Origin: Bipolaris cookei
Taxonomy: Eukaryota; Ascomycota; Dothideomycetes; Pleosporales; Pleosporaceae
DNA length: 31,854 nt
NCBI GenBank assembly: GCA_002286855.1
Contig: NRSV01000139.1
Location: 2,866 to 34,719 of the forward strand
Direction: 5' to 3'
Each line of letters opens with the position of its first letter. Position 1 is the first letter of the stretch. The notes under the pieces were generated by a model. That model ran no database searches. It was given only the letters and a program-made list of their open reading frames with translations, and had not been told where the DNA came from. The position numbers were made by a program, and so were the translations under genes. Below, one piece after another: positions 9,438 to 20,710 of this stretch.

Positions 9438-12400
9438 ATGGTCCAACCCAACACCAAGGTCGAGGTCGTCGAGGTCTCCGACGAAGGCCACTTCGAGGTC
9501 GCGATTATTGGTGGTGGAATTATTGGCTTGGCGCTCGCTACTGGCCTTCTTCAACGTAATATTAAATTCACGATATATGAGCGAGCGCATACATTTCGCG
9601 AGGTCGGGGCTGGAATCGGCTTCACTCCAAATGCTGAACGGGCCATGACGGCGCTGAACCCGGCTCTTCACACCGCGTTCCGCAACGTTGCTGCGCAGAA
9701 CGACGAGGACTACTTCTACTATCTAGATGGCTACCACAGCAGCAAGGAAGATCCGAAATATGAAGAAACAATTCTTAAATTGTATCTCGGCGAACGCGGG
9801 TTTGAAGGATGTCGAAGATCTGACTATCTAGCTGAGATGGTAAAACTGGTTCCGTCAGACTATATTCAACATGATAAGGATCTCGTCTCTGTAATTGAAA
9901 ATGATGAAGATGAGAGGATTCACTTATCATTCCGAGATGGCACAACTGCTACGGCTGACATTGGTAAATCTTCCAAATGTGTGAGAAGATCAAGCGCTAA
10001 CAAGCCCCAGTGATTGGTTGCGATGGGATCCATTCGAAGATGAGAGAAATTATTCTTGGAGACAACCACCCTGCATGCATTCCCTCCTATAGCCACAAAT
10101 ACGCTATCCGGAGTCTTGTACCGATGGAAAAGGCTAGGGCCGCTCTCGGAGTCTTCAAGACCAGCAACCGTGTAATGCACTGTGGTCCTGGTGCTCACGC
10201 CTTGACATTTCCAGTGGCAAACAACACGATCCTGAACGTCGTCGCTTTCGTCACGGACCCTGATGAGTGGACAGTACCAGACAACAAATTTGTTGTTCCA
10301 GCTACCAAGGCCGAGGCAACTGAAGCGTTCTCAAAATTCAATCCCGTGGTTCGAGATCTTATGGCTCTGTTGCCTGAGAATCTGGACAAATGGGCAGTAT
10401 TTGACACACGCAAAGAGCCTGTACCCTCCTATGTCAACGGTCGTCTTTGCCTTGCAGGCGATGCAGCGCATGCTTCTTCACCCCACCACGGTGCTGGTGC
10501 AGGATGTGGCATCGAGGACTGTCTCGCTCTTGCCGTCCTTTTGCAACATGTGTCGGAGTATCCCAAGACCTTGCGCCCTACAGCTGCCCGCGTTGCCCTC
10601 GAGGTTTATAACAATGTCCGTTACGATCGATCCCAATGGATCATGGATACTAGCCGAGTCATTGGTGAGATCTACGAATTCCAAAACCCGGACTGCCTCT
10701 CCAATCATAAGAAGATTGCCCAGGAAATTCATGATCGATCGCACAAGATCTGGGATTACGACATAAATGCGATGGTGGATGACTCATCCAACCAGTTCGC
10801 AATGGCGATGAAAGAGGTACCTTCTTCTGCAGCGAGCAAAACAAATTCTGAGCTTGATAAACCGCTTGTTGCTGATCCTCCGGCACCTTCATATCTCTCT
10901 GGATTTCGACTGTAAGTAAATTGAAACGGCGTTCCCCAGAATTTGGCATTGTTCATAGGACATCAAGACACCATAGTTGGCTCTTGATATCAGAGAATGG
11001 TCCTGTATTTGCACTGGAATATGCTAACCTTTCGCTTCAAAATAGGTGGGCCTTCTTAATCTCGATGACGGTCGTATATTTCCTCATGATGTTAGACATG
11101 TCGATTCTTTCTACAGTAAGTCCATCTTCCAGTTGGTACAAAGTAAATCATTTCTGACTTGGGATTAAGGCAATCCCACATATAACCGACGAGTTTAATT
11201 CCCTGCTTGACGTGGGTTGGTATGGGGCTTCTTACCAGCTATGCGCGTACGTGATTTCTCCTCTAATACGTATTATCCTCCTAACCCGTACTCTAGTGCC
11301 TCGTTCCAGCCTCTGACTGGAAAGATGTACGCTCGCTTCAACTCAAAGAAGATTTTTCTAGGTTTCTTTACGATCTTCAATATTGGGTCTGCCATCTGTG
11401 GTACAGCACAAACATCGGCCATGTTGATTGCTGGACGATTCATTGCTGGACTTGGAGGTGCTGGGCTCATGAACGGAGGTTTCACAATGATACATGCTTC
11501 TATTCCTCCTGAAAGTAGACCTGGAATGCTAGGATTTTTCATGGCCTGTAAGTTATAGGCAAGCTGATATATAACCCATCCACTAACACGACTAGTCGGA
11601 AATCTCGGTTCTGCCTGCGGGCCCCTTATTGGAGGAGCCATCACGGAGTTTGTAACATGGCGCTGGTGTATGTGTGCTTATATTTCCATCGTGTTCCTTA
11701 CTAACATCGTCCAGGCTTCTACATCAACCTTCCTGCTGGTGCTCTTGTTTTCGCCGCTCTCCTGTTCCTGAATATTCCTGAGATCCTTGTTAAACCTCAC
11801 TGGAAAGAAGTTCTCAAGCATCCAATGCAAGAATTCGACCTCATTGGATTTGGACTATTTGGGCCCGCTGCAATCATGTTTTTCATTGTCCTAGACTTTG
11901 GTGGAAATCGCTACGCCTGGGACAGCCAGGAAGTCATTGGCCTCTTCTGCGGAACTGGAGTCATGTTCGCTATCTTCTGTTTTTGGAACTACCGCAAGGG
12001 TATGTCTGCTCTGATACCCTTCGCAATGTTGGGAAAACAGATCGTTTGGTCATGCTGCTCGACTATCTTTATCATTTCGGGCACAGTGTTTGTGACAGCA
12101 TACTATCTCCCCCTATATTTCCAAGGCGTCAAGGCCGACACACCTTTTGAAAGCGGCTACAACTTCCTTCCCACGATTTTGACACAAATTTTGTTCACTA
12201 TCCTGGGCGGAAAGCTCGGTAAAATACCCTATCACGACTGTAAGCTGGTTTGCTGACAGATCCGTAGTGCAACGGTTCGGTTACTACCTACCTTTTATCC
12301 TTGTAGGTGGGGCGTTGAATTCCATTGGATCTGGCCTGTTCACCACCCTATCGACTTCAACGAGTATTGCAAAACTAATAGGATATCAACTGATCTCCGG

Positions 12401-12846
12401 AACTGGTCGAGGTCTCGCCCTTCCAATGGTAATTTCAACAAATCCTCCGTCCTGTATCCCTTATGACTAACACCTCCCAGCCAATGATCGCGTTACAAAA
12501 TTCCCTTCTACCAACCGAAGTTCCAGTAGCTCTCGCTATTTTCGTTTTCTCCCAACAGATCGGCGGTGCTCTAATGACTGTTGTTGGCCAGACTATCTTT
12601 ACGAATGAGTTGAAGAACAACCTCAAAAGTGATCTGCCCACTGTTAATGCGATGAAGATCGTTGAGGCTGGTGGAACACGGATGAGAGGTCTCGTCAATG
12701 CAGGAGAACTTCCATCTCTGTTGAGGGCATATAGTGACAGCATAGGAACTACATTCTATTTTGGTACTGGCATGTCGATTTTGGGCGTCATTGTAAGTTG
12801 CTGGATGGGCTGGAAAGATGTGAGACCTAAGCCGAAAGCATCCTAA
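9438..12846 (+). CDS. Flavin-dependent monooxygenase fused in frame to an MFS transporter
   Basis: Nine exons: 9438-9963, 10011-10911, 11046-11115, 11170-11246, 11297-11547, 11596-11667, 11715-12218, 12268-12428 and 12481-12846. The total is 2,928 nt, or 975 residues. Residues 1 to about 440 are a salicylate-hydroxylase-like FAD monooxygenase: GGGIIG at 25-30 (ADP-binding Rossmann), CDG at 179-181, and the GD motif G325-D326 (LAGDAAHASSPHHGAG). Residues from about 470 are a DHA2-like MFS transporter: YLSGFRLWAFLI entering helix 1, LDVGWYG at 513-519, AGRFIAGLGGAG near 570-581, and a GPLIGG...WRWCFYINLPAG block after it. The monooxygenase seems to end at TAA 10913-10915, but that TAA is inside a GTAAGT donor. 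The 134-bp intron 10912-11045 has a CTAAC branch and an ATAG acceptor, and splicing gives an unbroken frame. The MFS part has no ATG of its own except in-frame codons 10802 and 10808 inside the monooxygenase frame. Retaining this intron would yield a soluble monooxygenase alone. A mis-assembled or unusual two-gene arrangement is the alternative. Confidence 0.85.
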
Positions 12847-13046
12847 ATGTTGATATGTGGTGTTCAGAGAGATGGAGCCCTTACCGCATTTAGTTTCTAG
12901 GGTGGTGGTTCGTGCATATATCGTATATAATAACTGTTAGAATTAGGTCCTTTGCGATAGTATCACTATGTAATGATGGTTCTGTTGCGGCTAAAAGTGG
13001 TTGTTAAGTGTGCAGATTGCTAACTATGTATAGCTCGGCTGGTATA

Positions 13047-13526
13047 GGGTGGCGCCAAGTCATATGACCTAGCGTCCTCATGACATGTGATCGGAATATT
13101 TTCAACAATAACAGTAATTGCTGGGTCTAAATATATATTTTGGTCGCTTCGCAGAAAGAGAGGATGAATTCAACACGTAAATTATACATCATAAACGCAG
13201 GAAGAGGAGAGCCACAGTCCGCAACAAGTAATTCAATCCGGACTCTGCCAGAGCCCCACTTACTTATCTAGGTAGGAGTTAAACTTGTACAGGAAAGTAC
13301 TAGGCCTAAAGAAGTAATCAATCAATTCAATCTGAACCCTCTAGGACCCACTTAATTGATTATTGCGGAGTCCAAGGAGAGCGGAACTAAAATGACAACC
13401 AATCCTGAGTGCTATGGCACGATACAAGATCGAGCTCAAAAGGTCAAGGGGCGACCCGCAATCGAGCTGGTAGAATAGAGCTGAAATCCAATCGCTGTAT
13501 TTTGTTGCGTGAAGAAGGTGCTTATC
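13047..13526. other. Gene-free spacer with an imperfect direct repeat
   Basis: It lies between the left arm of the large element and TnD. There is no convincing gene. A loosely repeated stretch occurs at about 13230-13262 and 13322-13352 (AATTCAATC...CCCACTTA in both). It may be the interior of the invaded element or remains of an older insertion. Confidence 0.4.
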
Positions 13527-13528
13527 TA

Positions 13529-15352
13529 ACGTGAGCGGCAAGCGAAGCGGCCACCTTTGCCAAGACTATACCTTCTTTCACCTTAAACAACAATGTCTAA
13601 ACAAAACAATATAGAATCGCTCTCGTGAGGATAGGGTTATCCTAGCTATTCAAGCAATGAAATCCAACGCGACTCTAAGTGAGCGACGCGCTGCTATAAC
13701 CTACAATGTTCATCGAGCAACCCTCCAAGACCGACGCGCTGGAATAGCTTCACGACGTGATGTTCACCCCAATTCAGCGAAGCTGACCAGATACGAAGAG
13801 GACGTGATTGTCCAGCAAATAAAGAAACTAGATGCACGAGGATTTGCCCCGAAACTGGCTTATTTACGTGAAATGGCTAATCAACTGCTGGCTGCACGTA
13901 GCGGTGGCCAGGTTGGCGAAAAATGGGCCAGTAATTTCGTCCGTCGAAAACCTGGCATCAAATCTTAAATCACTAGGTAGCGCGATCACCAGAGAACCCT
14001 ACGCAGCGATCCGGATGTTATTAGTCCCTGGTTCGACCTTGTACACAATGTCAAAGCCAAGTATGGTATCCTAAACGAAGACACCTACAGCTTTGACGAG
14101 ACTGGCTTCCACATGGGCATTGGAGGGACAGTAAAGGTGGTGACTGCTTCTAAGAGACGTCTTAAGCTAATTGGGGCCCAGCCTGGCGACCGTGAGTGGG
14201 CAACGTTAATTGCTGCGATCAACGCTACAGGGTGGGTTATCGCACCCTTCATCATCTTCAAGGCAAAGCACCACAACCAAGCCTGGTACTACAACCCCAA
14301 GGATTGGAGAACTGGTGTTAGTGGCAATGGCTGAACGACGAATGAGCTTGGACTTGAGTGGTTGCGTCATTTCATACAGCATACAGAGGCCCGGACAGTG
14401 GGTCGTCACCGGCTGCTCATTCTTGATGGCCATGAGAGCCACAAGTCGCTCGCCTTCCAGAATCTATGCGAGGAAAACAAGATAATCACTCTCTGCATGC
14501 CTCCACATGCTTCGCGTATCCTACAGCCGCTTGATGTGGGTTGTTTTGCCCCGTTGAAGCGGGTATACAAGGAGGAAATCAGAGGCTTGGCAGGCTGCCA
14601 CATTAACCACATCGACAAAAAGGCCTTTCTAGACGCTTATAGAAAGGTTCATGAGGGCGCATTTTCAGCTGACAATATCAGACCAAGCTTCAGAGCGACT
14701 GGCTTGGTTCCACATAACCCAGAGGTAGTGCTATCGAAGCTTGAAGTAAAGCCTCGTACGCAGACACCACCTGCACCAGGACCTACCTCCTGGCAACCCA
14801 AAACACCAAGCAACGCCTGGGAGATAGAGACTCAAACCACACTAATCATCAAGAGGATAAGGGATCACAAGAGCTCATCGCCAGATTCTATTATTGAGAT
14901 GGTGTTGCAGATGAAAAAGGGATCAACTTTAAAGATGCACTCACATGCGTTGCTTGAGGCTAGAATAGCTAATCTTGAGGAGGCGAACCAGGCAGCATCT
15001 GAACGTAAGAAGCGCAAGAAAAAGCGAATCCAGGAGGGAGGGGCCCTATCGCAAGCAGAGGCAGAGGACATAGTTGCTCAGAGAGACGTTGAGATTCAGG
15101 TTGAGGTTGAAAGGCGTGAGGAGAGGGTGCAGGCAGGTAGTCACAATAAGGGTATTCGACGCTGCAAGAATTGCAGCGAGATAGGGCACAACAAGCGCAC
15201 TTGTAAAAAAGACACGATAGAAGTAGACGATTAATCTGAGCTACTTCTTAATGCAATACTATGTTGTGGCGTTGAGTTATTAACGTGCAAAGATAAAATA
15301 CTTAAGTAGGTGGCAGCTTCGCTTACCCGGCCGCTTCGCTTGCCGCTCACGT
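13529..15352 (+). mobile_element. TnD: pogo-type transposon, 1,824 bp
   Basis: The ends are inverted repeats starting ACGTGAGCGGCAAGCGAAGC (at least 24 bp perfect), with TA on both sides (13527-13528 and 15353-15354). The outermost ACGT matches the ends of TnC, and the transposase also resembles TnC, so this is a sister family. Inside the right end the AGCGAAGC unit is repeated. Confidence 0.88.
13593..15234 (+). pseudogene. TnD transposase pseudogene with C-terminal zinc knuckle
   Basis: The likely start is ATG 13593, with a one-base shift within about 30 bases, then a helix-turn-helix (SERRAAITYNVHRATL) and a second DNA-binding region (GEKWASNFVRRKPG). Stops at 13966-13968 (TAA) and 13978-13980 (TAG) follow. 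The DDE core has SFDETGF, LILDGHESH and ILQPLDVG, with a further stop at 14332-14334 (TGA). From 14362 the frame is open to 15234 and ends in a Lys/Glu-rich coiled region and a CX2CX4HX4C knuckle (CKNCSEIGHNKRTC). The catalytic triad is present, but several lesions make the gene inactive. Confidence 0.86.
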
Positions 15353-15446
15353 TAGTTGTTGTCTAGGACCAACTACTTTTCATATGCCGAGGCACCAATA
15401 CGGTCTAGTTACTGTAATTTATTTAACGCTTGCCAAGTTATGGTTA

Positions 15447-17588
15447 GCGCGGGGGACAAATCTCAGCAGCCTGGTCAGACAATGAGCCACCCCACGAAAA
15501 TGCGCGCCCACCAAAAAACGAAGCTTTTAAGCCCTATAAAAAAGCTAATATCGCGAGATTTTTTGGTGGAGTAGTAACATCATGATATATTTGATGGCTG
15601 TCTACTTATGTTTACTCGGAAGATTGATTTTGCGGCCGCGCGTGGTGGTTTTGGTGGAGGGCTCGGATGGCTGCGGTGCAGACGCACCACCACTCTGATC
15701 ATCCGCAACACCACGACGCTTAGCTATTCTTGATATTTGACTTCATGAAGCTTTTCTTTTGCCTTTATTCCCTCTATCCTGAAGTTTCTTTGGTGTTGCA
15801 GCAACGCGTTCTTGTTGTTTTTGAGCCCGTGCAGCCGCGAGTTGCGCAGCCTTCGCCTCCCGCTCCTTTGCTCGTGCCTCCCGTGCCAACTGTCGGGATT
15901 CTTTTGCTTCTACTGCAATCTTTTTTTGTAGGCAGTAGCAGTAGCTTTGATATCTTTTTGCTCTTGTTTTCGGAGTTTTTCTGCCTTGGCTTCTTGGTGT
16001 TTTGCGTGTTCACGAGCCCGAGCTTCTTGTACTGACCGAGGACTCCACACCACCGCCAAACTTTGATACTCTTGGTGCTGCTGAAGATCTAGAACTGGAT
16101 TATGCTTTTTTTTCTCTGTTTTTTGACGTTTATTTCACTGCGTAACTCCTCGTTTTCATGGTGGAGTAGCTCATTTCTGACCTGAAGTGAATGGAGTGCC
16201 TGTTTTAGCTCTTTGGCTTCAACTGTTGACTTATCTGGGACAGCAGCGTCGTATAACTTAGACAGCTGTCTCCGAGTACTCCCATCTCCATGTTTGCCAA
16301 CTTCTATATCCGTGTCCCGTTGTGGTGTTGAGATTTTGAAGCGTTGTAGTACAACGTCCGGATCGAGTGGATGAATTCTAGTAGCCGCAAAGCTGCTTAT
16401 AATATTCTCAAATGTGAAAGTCGATGTATATGCCGCCCAAAATAAGCTTATAAAGTTACTTTTTTGTACGCGTAGCAACCCCTGGCAGCGGCGGAGGAAG
16501 TCAGATAGTTCGTTCGAGTAAGCTGTCGACAAAGGAGAATACAACACCACGTCGAGTGGCTGAAGGCTGTGAGTCGCATGGGGGGGAAAGATCGCAATCA
16601 GGATTCGATGGGAGTCACAATAATCGATGAAGGATGGAGTAACGTGACTTCCATGGCCGTCGAGCAGAAGAAGTCTGTAGTCTCGTTTTGCTTTCTCCTT
16701 TGTCTTCCGGTCAAATAACTGTTCAACCCAAGCCTTTGCTAGCTCATTGTTACTCCAGCCAGACTCAGTTGTAGAGCAAAAAACCTGGTGTTTATCCACC
16801 TCCAAGTCCTGTATCCGTCGCTCACGAGGACCGACATTTCCTTCGAAGATAATCGTAGGATGAATCCAGCTCCCATCAGCACAAACACAAGCCAAAACTG
16901 TTACCCACTCTCTACTATCAACTTGCAAGGCTGCTGTAACTTTCTTTTGGTCCCAAAGTTGTTTTGAAAACACTCTTTTGGACCTTTCTGCAACCCCAAG
17001 AAAGAACCCCTTCTCATCCATATTATAGATATTGTGCGGCTCTATATTTTACTGAGCGATCTTAGCACGAAGGAGTTCGAAATACGATCGGTAACTATCC
17101 ATATTATCAGCTTGGTGACGCTCCTGATCAATCCCAGTCACGAATTTGGTGGTGAGATGATCGCGGTGTCGACGAAGAAATCGGGAAATCCAGCTGTCCG
17201 AAGGCTCCCATTCTGCAATAACTGAGACATAGTTTTTAGTTATAGATCTAGTAGGTGGAAGAGCACGCTCAGTTAAGTCCTGTATATATTTTATAAGCTC
17301 GGATTCTTGTAGTGGAGTGAGTAGTTGGCGTTGGTGTGTCGCGTCGTCACGCGACTGAGTTTTGTTTTGGTGTCTCCGCGCCAAAGTATTGCGGTCAACA
17401 CCAAATATTTTTGCAGCTTCACGATATGAGATTTGTCCTTCTGTATCTTGCGAGTCGATTGCTGCAATCGCTTTTGAAATCGGATTCATGGTGGTGGAGT
17501 TATATAGTGTTGAAGAGAATGGATTACTATGCTACTTTTGGTGGGGTGGCTCATTGTTTGACCATGCTCACGCACTGACCATGCCCAG
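15447..17588 (-). mobile_element. TnF: pogo/Fot1-type transposon, nearly intact
   Basis: The right end is well placed: it stops at CCCAG 17588 next to TA 17589-17590, exactly where the inverted arm of the host element begins. The inner terminal repeats match: TGGTCARACAATGAGCCACC is present at about 15472 on the + strand and, reverse complemented, at about 17542-17561. The outermost left bases do not align well with the right end, so the left border (after TA 15445-15446) is uncertain by some tens of bases. The 92 bp between TnD and TnF contain no gene. Confidence 0.72.
15602..17489 (-). pseudogene. TnF transposase, near-complete with few lesions
   Basis: From ATG 17489 it has a psq-type helix-turn-helix (ISYREAAKIFGVDRNTLARR), a second DNA-binding domain (DSWISRFLRRHRDH), then YNMDEKGF, LLLDGHGSH and LQPLDV, so all three catalytic Asp are kept. 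A Lys/Arg/Gln-rich C-terminus ends near 15602. Lesions are one TAA at 17049-17051 (a Tyr codon in TnB), a TGA at 15743-15745, and two one-base shifts, each in a poly-A run of the coding strand (8 A near 16106-16113 and 7 A near 15921-15927). Both shifts would be repaired by one extra A, so they may be length errors. Sequence and domain order are closest to TnB. Confidence 0.82.
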
Positions 17589-17927
17589 TATATCAGCCGA
17601 GCTATACATATTTAGCAATCTACACACTTAACAACCACATTTAGCCGCAACAGAACCATCCATTACATAGTCATACTATCGCAAAGGACTTAATTCTAAA
17701 AAACCGCCTAAATAATCCCTGCTCACTGTGATTTGATTTGATTTGAATAAATTTGATTTGATTGGATATATTTGAATTCGATTTATCTGTTTGCAACCCT
17801 GGTTAAGATCCAGTTCTGAGTTTGGTACGCATAAACTTAATTCGTATAGTTGCAAAAAACAATTGACTTCCAAAGATAACATGAATGAATTCCATTCAAC
17901 AGTTATTTACAGAACTTAGTAACAGCA

Positions 17928-19044
17928 TTATGCTGCAACCGCTTGTGCTGTTGGTTCCTTTTCAAGGAATTTGCTCTTCTCTTTACCAAGAGAAGTCTTC
18001 AACCTCCACATGAAATGATCCCGAACGCCGAATTCCTGTCCAGACCCGTTGAGAGGTTGAATCTTCAGCTTCATGTTGCCATTCAAGAAAAATGGAGCGG
18101 AATAACGGTGGTTCTCGCCAAAGTTGATAACGCGGTGCAAAGCGCTGCGGTAGTAACCGGCTGTCCATTTCTGGACAAGATCGCCAATGTTAACTACGTA
18201 CGAGTCTGGAGTGACTGGAACTGGCACCCAGCTTTCGGTAGGGGGGTAAAAGACCTCAAGACCTTTTGAGCCAGGTTGTTGAAGCAAGAAAGTTATTCCA
18301 CCGAAGTCTGTATGAGCACCAGCTTTTCAATTGTTAGCTAATCTCGAACTTCTAGTCACGTCACAGTGAGTTCTTACCTCCAAGCTGTTTAGGATCGGTG
18401 GAAAGCTGAGGAGGGTAGTGCAGCAACCTCAGGTTTCCCGATGGGTTGATGAAGAACTCATCGAAAACATCGGGTGAACAGTTCCACTCTTTAGGGAGAC
18501 CCAAAGCGAGGATCCTAAGAACCTTTTCGGCAAGCTTGACCATCTTATTGCGGTACTCCATAAGAGGCTTCTCGAATTCCTCGGATTTCAGAGACTCGGG
18601 CCACTGGTTTGGGCCTGTCAAGAAAGTGCCAGCATCGGGGTGGCCCTTGGGGATCTCTGCGCCAATAACGAAGCCCTACAAGAGTTTAGTTCAAGGGTTA
18701 AGAAAAATAACCTATGTGGCTCTCACCTCTTTCATGTCAGGCAGAGTGCCTGGCTCTGAAGTCTGGCCTCTGTACATTTCGTAGCCACGGTTTGAGATTC
18801 CCAAGCAATTTTCAATGAAAACCGCCTTCTTCTCTTCAGCAGATAGATCAAAGAATTTCTTGGCACATTCTAGGGTGGTGTCTTGGTCTTTGAGGGGAAT
18901 GCCATGACCGATAATGCTGAAGAAGCCATAGGTTCTGGCAGCGTTGCAGACTTCTTTGATGACTTGTTCTTTGGCTTCCGGGGTGGCATCTTCAGCAAAG
19001 TATGGCGCCAGATCAACAAGTGGAATCTTGGCTGAAGCTGCCAT
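17928..19044 (-). CDS. 2-oxoglutarate/Fe(II)-dependent dioxygenase (isopenicillin-N-synthase-like)
   Basis: Three exons on the - strand, 19044-18727, 18675-18378 and 18322-17928, with introns of 51 and 55 bp. The product is 336 residues. The N-terminal non-haem dioxygenase domain begins IPLVDLAPYF. The C-terminal jelly-roll has the iron ligands H209 and D211 (GAHTDFGG) and H268 (ALHRVINF), and the 2-oxoglutarate-binding R278-Y-S280. Such enzymes hydroxylate, desaturate, cyclise or epoxidise small molecules using O2 and 2-oxoglutarate. ATG 19044 (MAASAKIPLV) is preferred over an in-frame ATG 39 bases upstream because it gives the usual family start. It is divergent from the reductase at 19628 with ACTCCG sites between, so it is probably co-regulated. 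All key residues are present. Confidence 0.9.
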
Positions 19045-19627
19045 TGTTAAAGACAATGAAGCGGAACGAGGTAATGTGAACAAAGCTATGGTAATTATGA
19101 AGACGGAAGTTATCGTATTGATGTGCTTATCGTATTTGACAAGAACTACTCCACCACTTACAAGTTTAAGGGTCTTTATGTTACTACAAAATGAGCGCCA
19201 AGGGAGATGCAGCTGATAATTCAGATCACCGGGACACTAGGCCGAGAGAAACTCCGTATCATGTGCTACAACACTGAAATCAGGACACCATTTCAGTGCG
19301 AATGAATGCGCGGAGTTCTTTTTGAAACAGTCGTTTCAGTGCGAATTCAATAATGCTTGCCCTCTATTCATAATCGCAAGACTTTTTGCTCAGGTTGCGG
19401 GCCCACTATTACTCCCTCGGAGTATCAATTGTCAAGTGCCGAACCTCGAACGATGAGATTAGTGTATCACTATGACCGATTATGATCTTTGTAGCTCAAG
19501 TTAGAAGTAAAAAAACCAAAGAGTTAATGCCAGGCTACCCTCCTGATCTTCGATTCGTGTACCATTACAACCACATCGCATACCGATACCCCCATCGAGA
19601 TTCCATACCAGCCCGAGCTATTGCAGA
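19045..19627. promoter_or_regulatory. Divergent promoter of dioxygenase and reductase with ACTCCG sites and repeats
   Basis: ACTCCG occurs at 19251-19256, in reverse at 19311-19316, and as an inverted pair ACTCCCTCGGAGT at 19411-19423. A 13-bp direct repeat, TTTCAGTGCGAAT, lies at 19291-19303 and 19334-19346, the second within a TGAAAC-AGTC-GTTTCA palindrome (19323-19338). The layout suits binding of dimeric regulators. The ACTCCG sites are shared with the other cluster promoters; the second repeat is seen only here. Confidence 0.55.
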
Positions 19628-20710
19628 ATGCATGTTCTGCTCACCGGCGGAAATGGGTTTCTAGCCGCTCATATTCTCAACCATCTCCTTAAACGCTGGT
19701 AAACTCCTTTGTTCCATCATATCTCATGAAGTCGTGCTGATAGCTGTCGGTTTAGCCACACCGTAGTTACGACTGTCCGCAGCCAAGAAAGAGTAAACCG
19801 CATCAAAGCTCTTCATTCAACTCTACCAAAAGACAAGCTCGATTTTTTTATCGTGCCCGATGTTGCGAAACATGATTCTTTCGACTCTGTTTTCCAGGGC
19901 GACCATGTCTTCGACGCAGTAATTCACACAGCTAGTCCTAACGTGCGAAGCTGCAATGACGTCCAAAAAGAACTATTGGATCCTTCCATCATTGGAACAA
20001 CTGGCCTGCTATCCTCCATAGCTCGCTTAGCTCCTTCCGTCAAGCGCGTTGTTTATGTTTCGTCCATGGCTGCTTTGATCGATGCTTCAAAGGGCGATTG
20101 GCCGGAACACACGTACGCAGTCGCGGATTGGAATCCAATCACACTTGAAGAGGCACTCGATAACTCGAGCTGGATCCCCGGATATCGTGCCAGCAAAACT
20201 TTTGCTGAACGTGCTGCTTGGGAGTTCATGGATCGAGAAAAGCCTTCCTTCACATTGACTACCCTCACTCCTCCTGGTATCTTTGGACCAATGGTTAGGT
20301 ATCCGGGTTATCCACCAGAGCCACTGAACGCTTCCAACGAGATCTTTAGTAAGCTTCTTGATGGTAAGATTTTCCCTACTGGGCTTTACACATGGATCAA
20401 CGTTACAGACGCTGCTCTTGCACATGTAAAGGCAATAGAAGAGGAAAGCTTTGATAGCGAACGCATCTTCCTCACATCTTCAGAGCAGCTCTGCATCAAG
20501 GATGTAATAGAGATCATCTACGAAGAATTTCCGGAACTCCGCGAAAGGCTGCCGGCGAGAGACACATGGCATATCGCTGGATATCCTGAGGGCGGCGTGT
20601 ACAAGGTAGACGCGGCAAGGGCGAAGGCTCTCATTGGAAGAGAGTTTCTTCCCTTGAAGAGCACCGTCATCGAAACCGTGAAGATGTACAAGGATTATCT
20701 CGAATCCTAA
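19628..20710 (+). CDS. NAD(P)-dependent extended short-chain reductase (dihydroflavonol-4-reductase/epimerase type)
   Basis: Two exons, 19628-19698 and 19756-20710 (intron 57 bp), giving 341 residues. The N-terminal cofactor motif is TGGNGFLA (6-13), split from the rest of the Rossmann fold by the intron, which explains why an unspliced reading appears to begin at 19853 and lacks this motif. The catalytic residues are S126/S127 (VYVSSMAAL) and Y167-R-A-S-K171 (YxxxK). The family reduces ketones or aldehydes or acts on nucleotide sugars. The fungal relatives nearest in pattern are ketone/aldehyde reductases, and a carbonyl reduction on the cluster intermediate is inferred. It is head-to-head with the dioxygenase. 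Confidence 0.88.

Larger units (their letters stand above)
12940..17696. mobile_element. Large TA-flanked element with about 107-bp inverted arms, invaded by TnD and TnF
   Basis: 12940-13046 and 17589-17696 are inverted copies (six mismatches and one indel by eye), beginning GAATTAGGTCCTTTGCGATA or its close variant. TA lies outside each end (12938-12939 and 17697-17698). The arms share their outer edge exactly and diverge inside after GGCTGRTATA. The simplest reading is a nonautonomous TA-specific element whose interior later received two pogo-type transposons. A chance inverted duplication of a repeat is the alternative. Confidence 0.6.

Noticed and set aside
9232..9648. Arg/Ser-rich open frame on the + strand
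   Set aside because: A shifted-frame shadow of the monooxygenase first exon and its promoter; no family features.
10921..11157. Separate MFS start in the frame crossing 10921-11157
   Set aside because: That frame begins with TTG, has no ATG before helix 1, and runs through a good CTAAC...ATAG acceptor, so it is intron sequence.
15730..16035. 101-codon hydrophobic frame resembling a small membrane protein
   Set aside because: Antisense of the Lys/Arg/Gln-rich tail of the TnF transposase, which becomes Leu/Phe-rich when read backwards.
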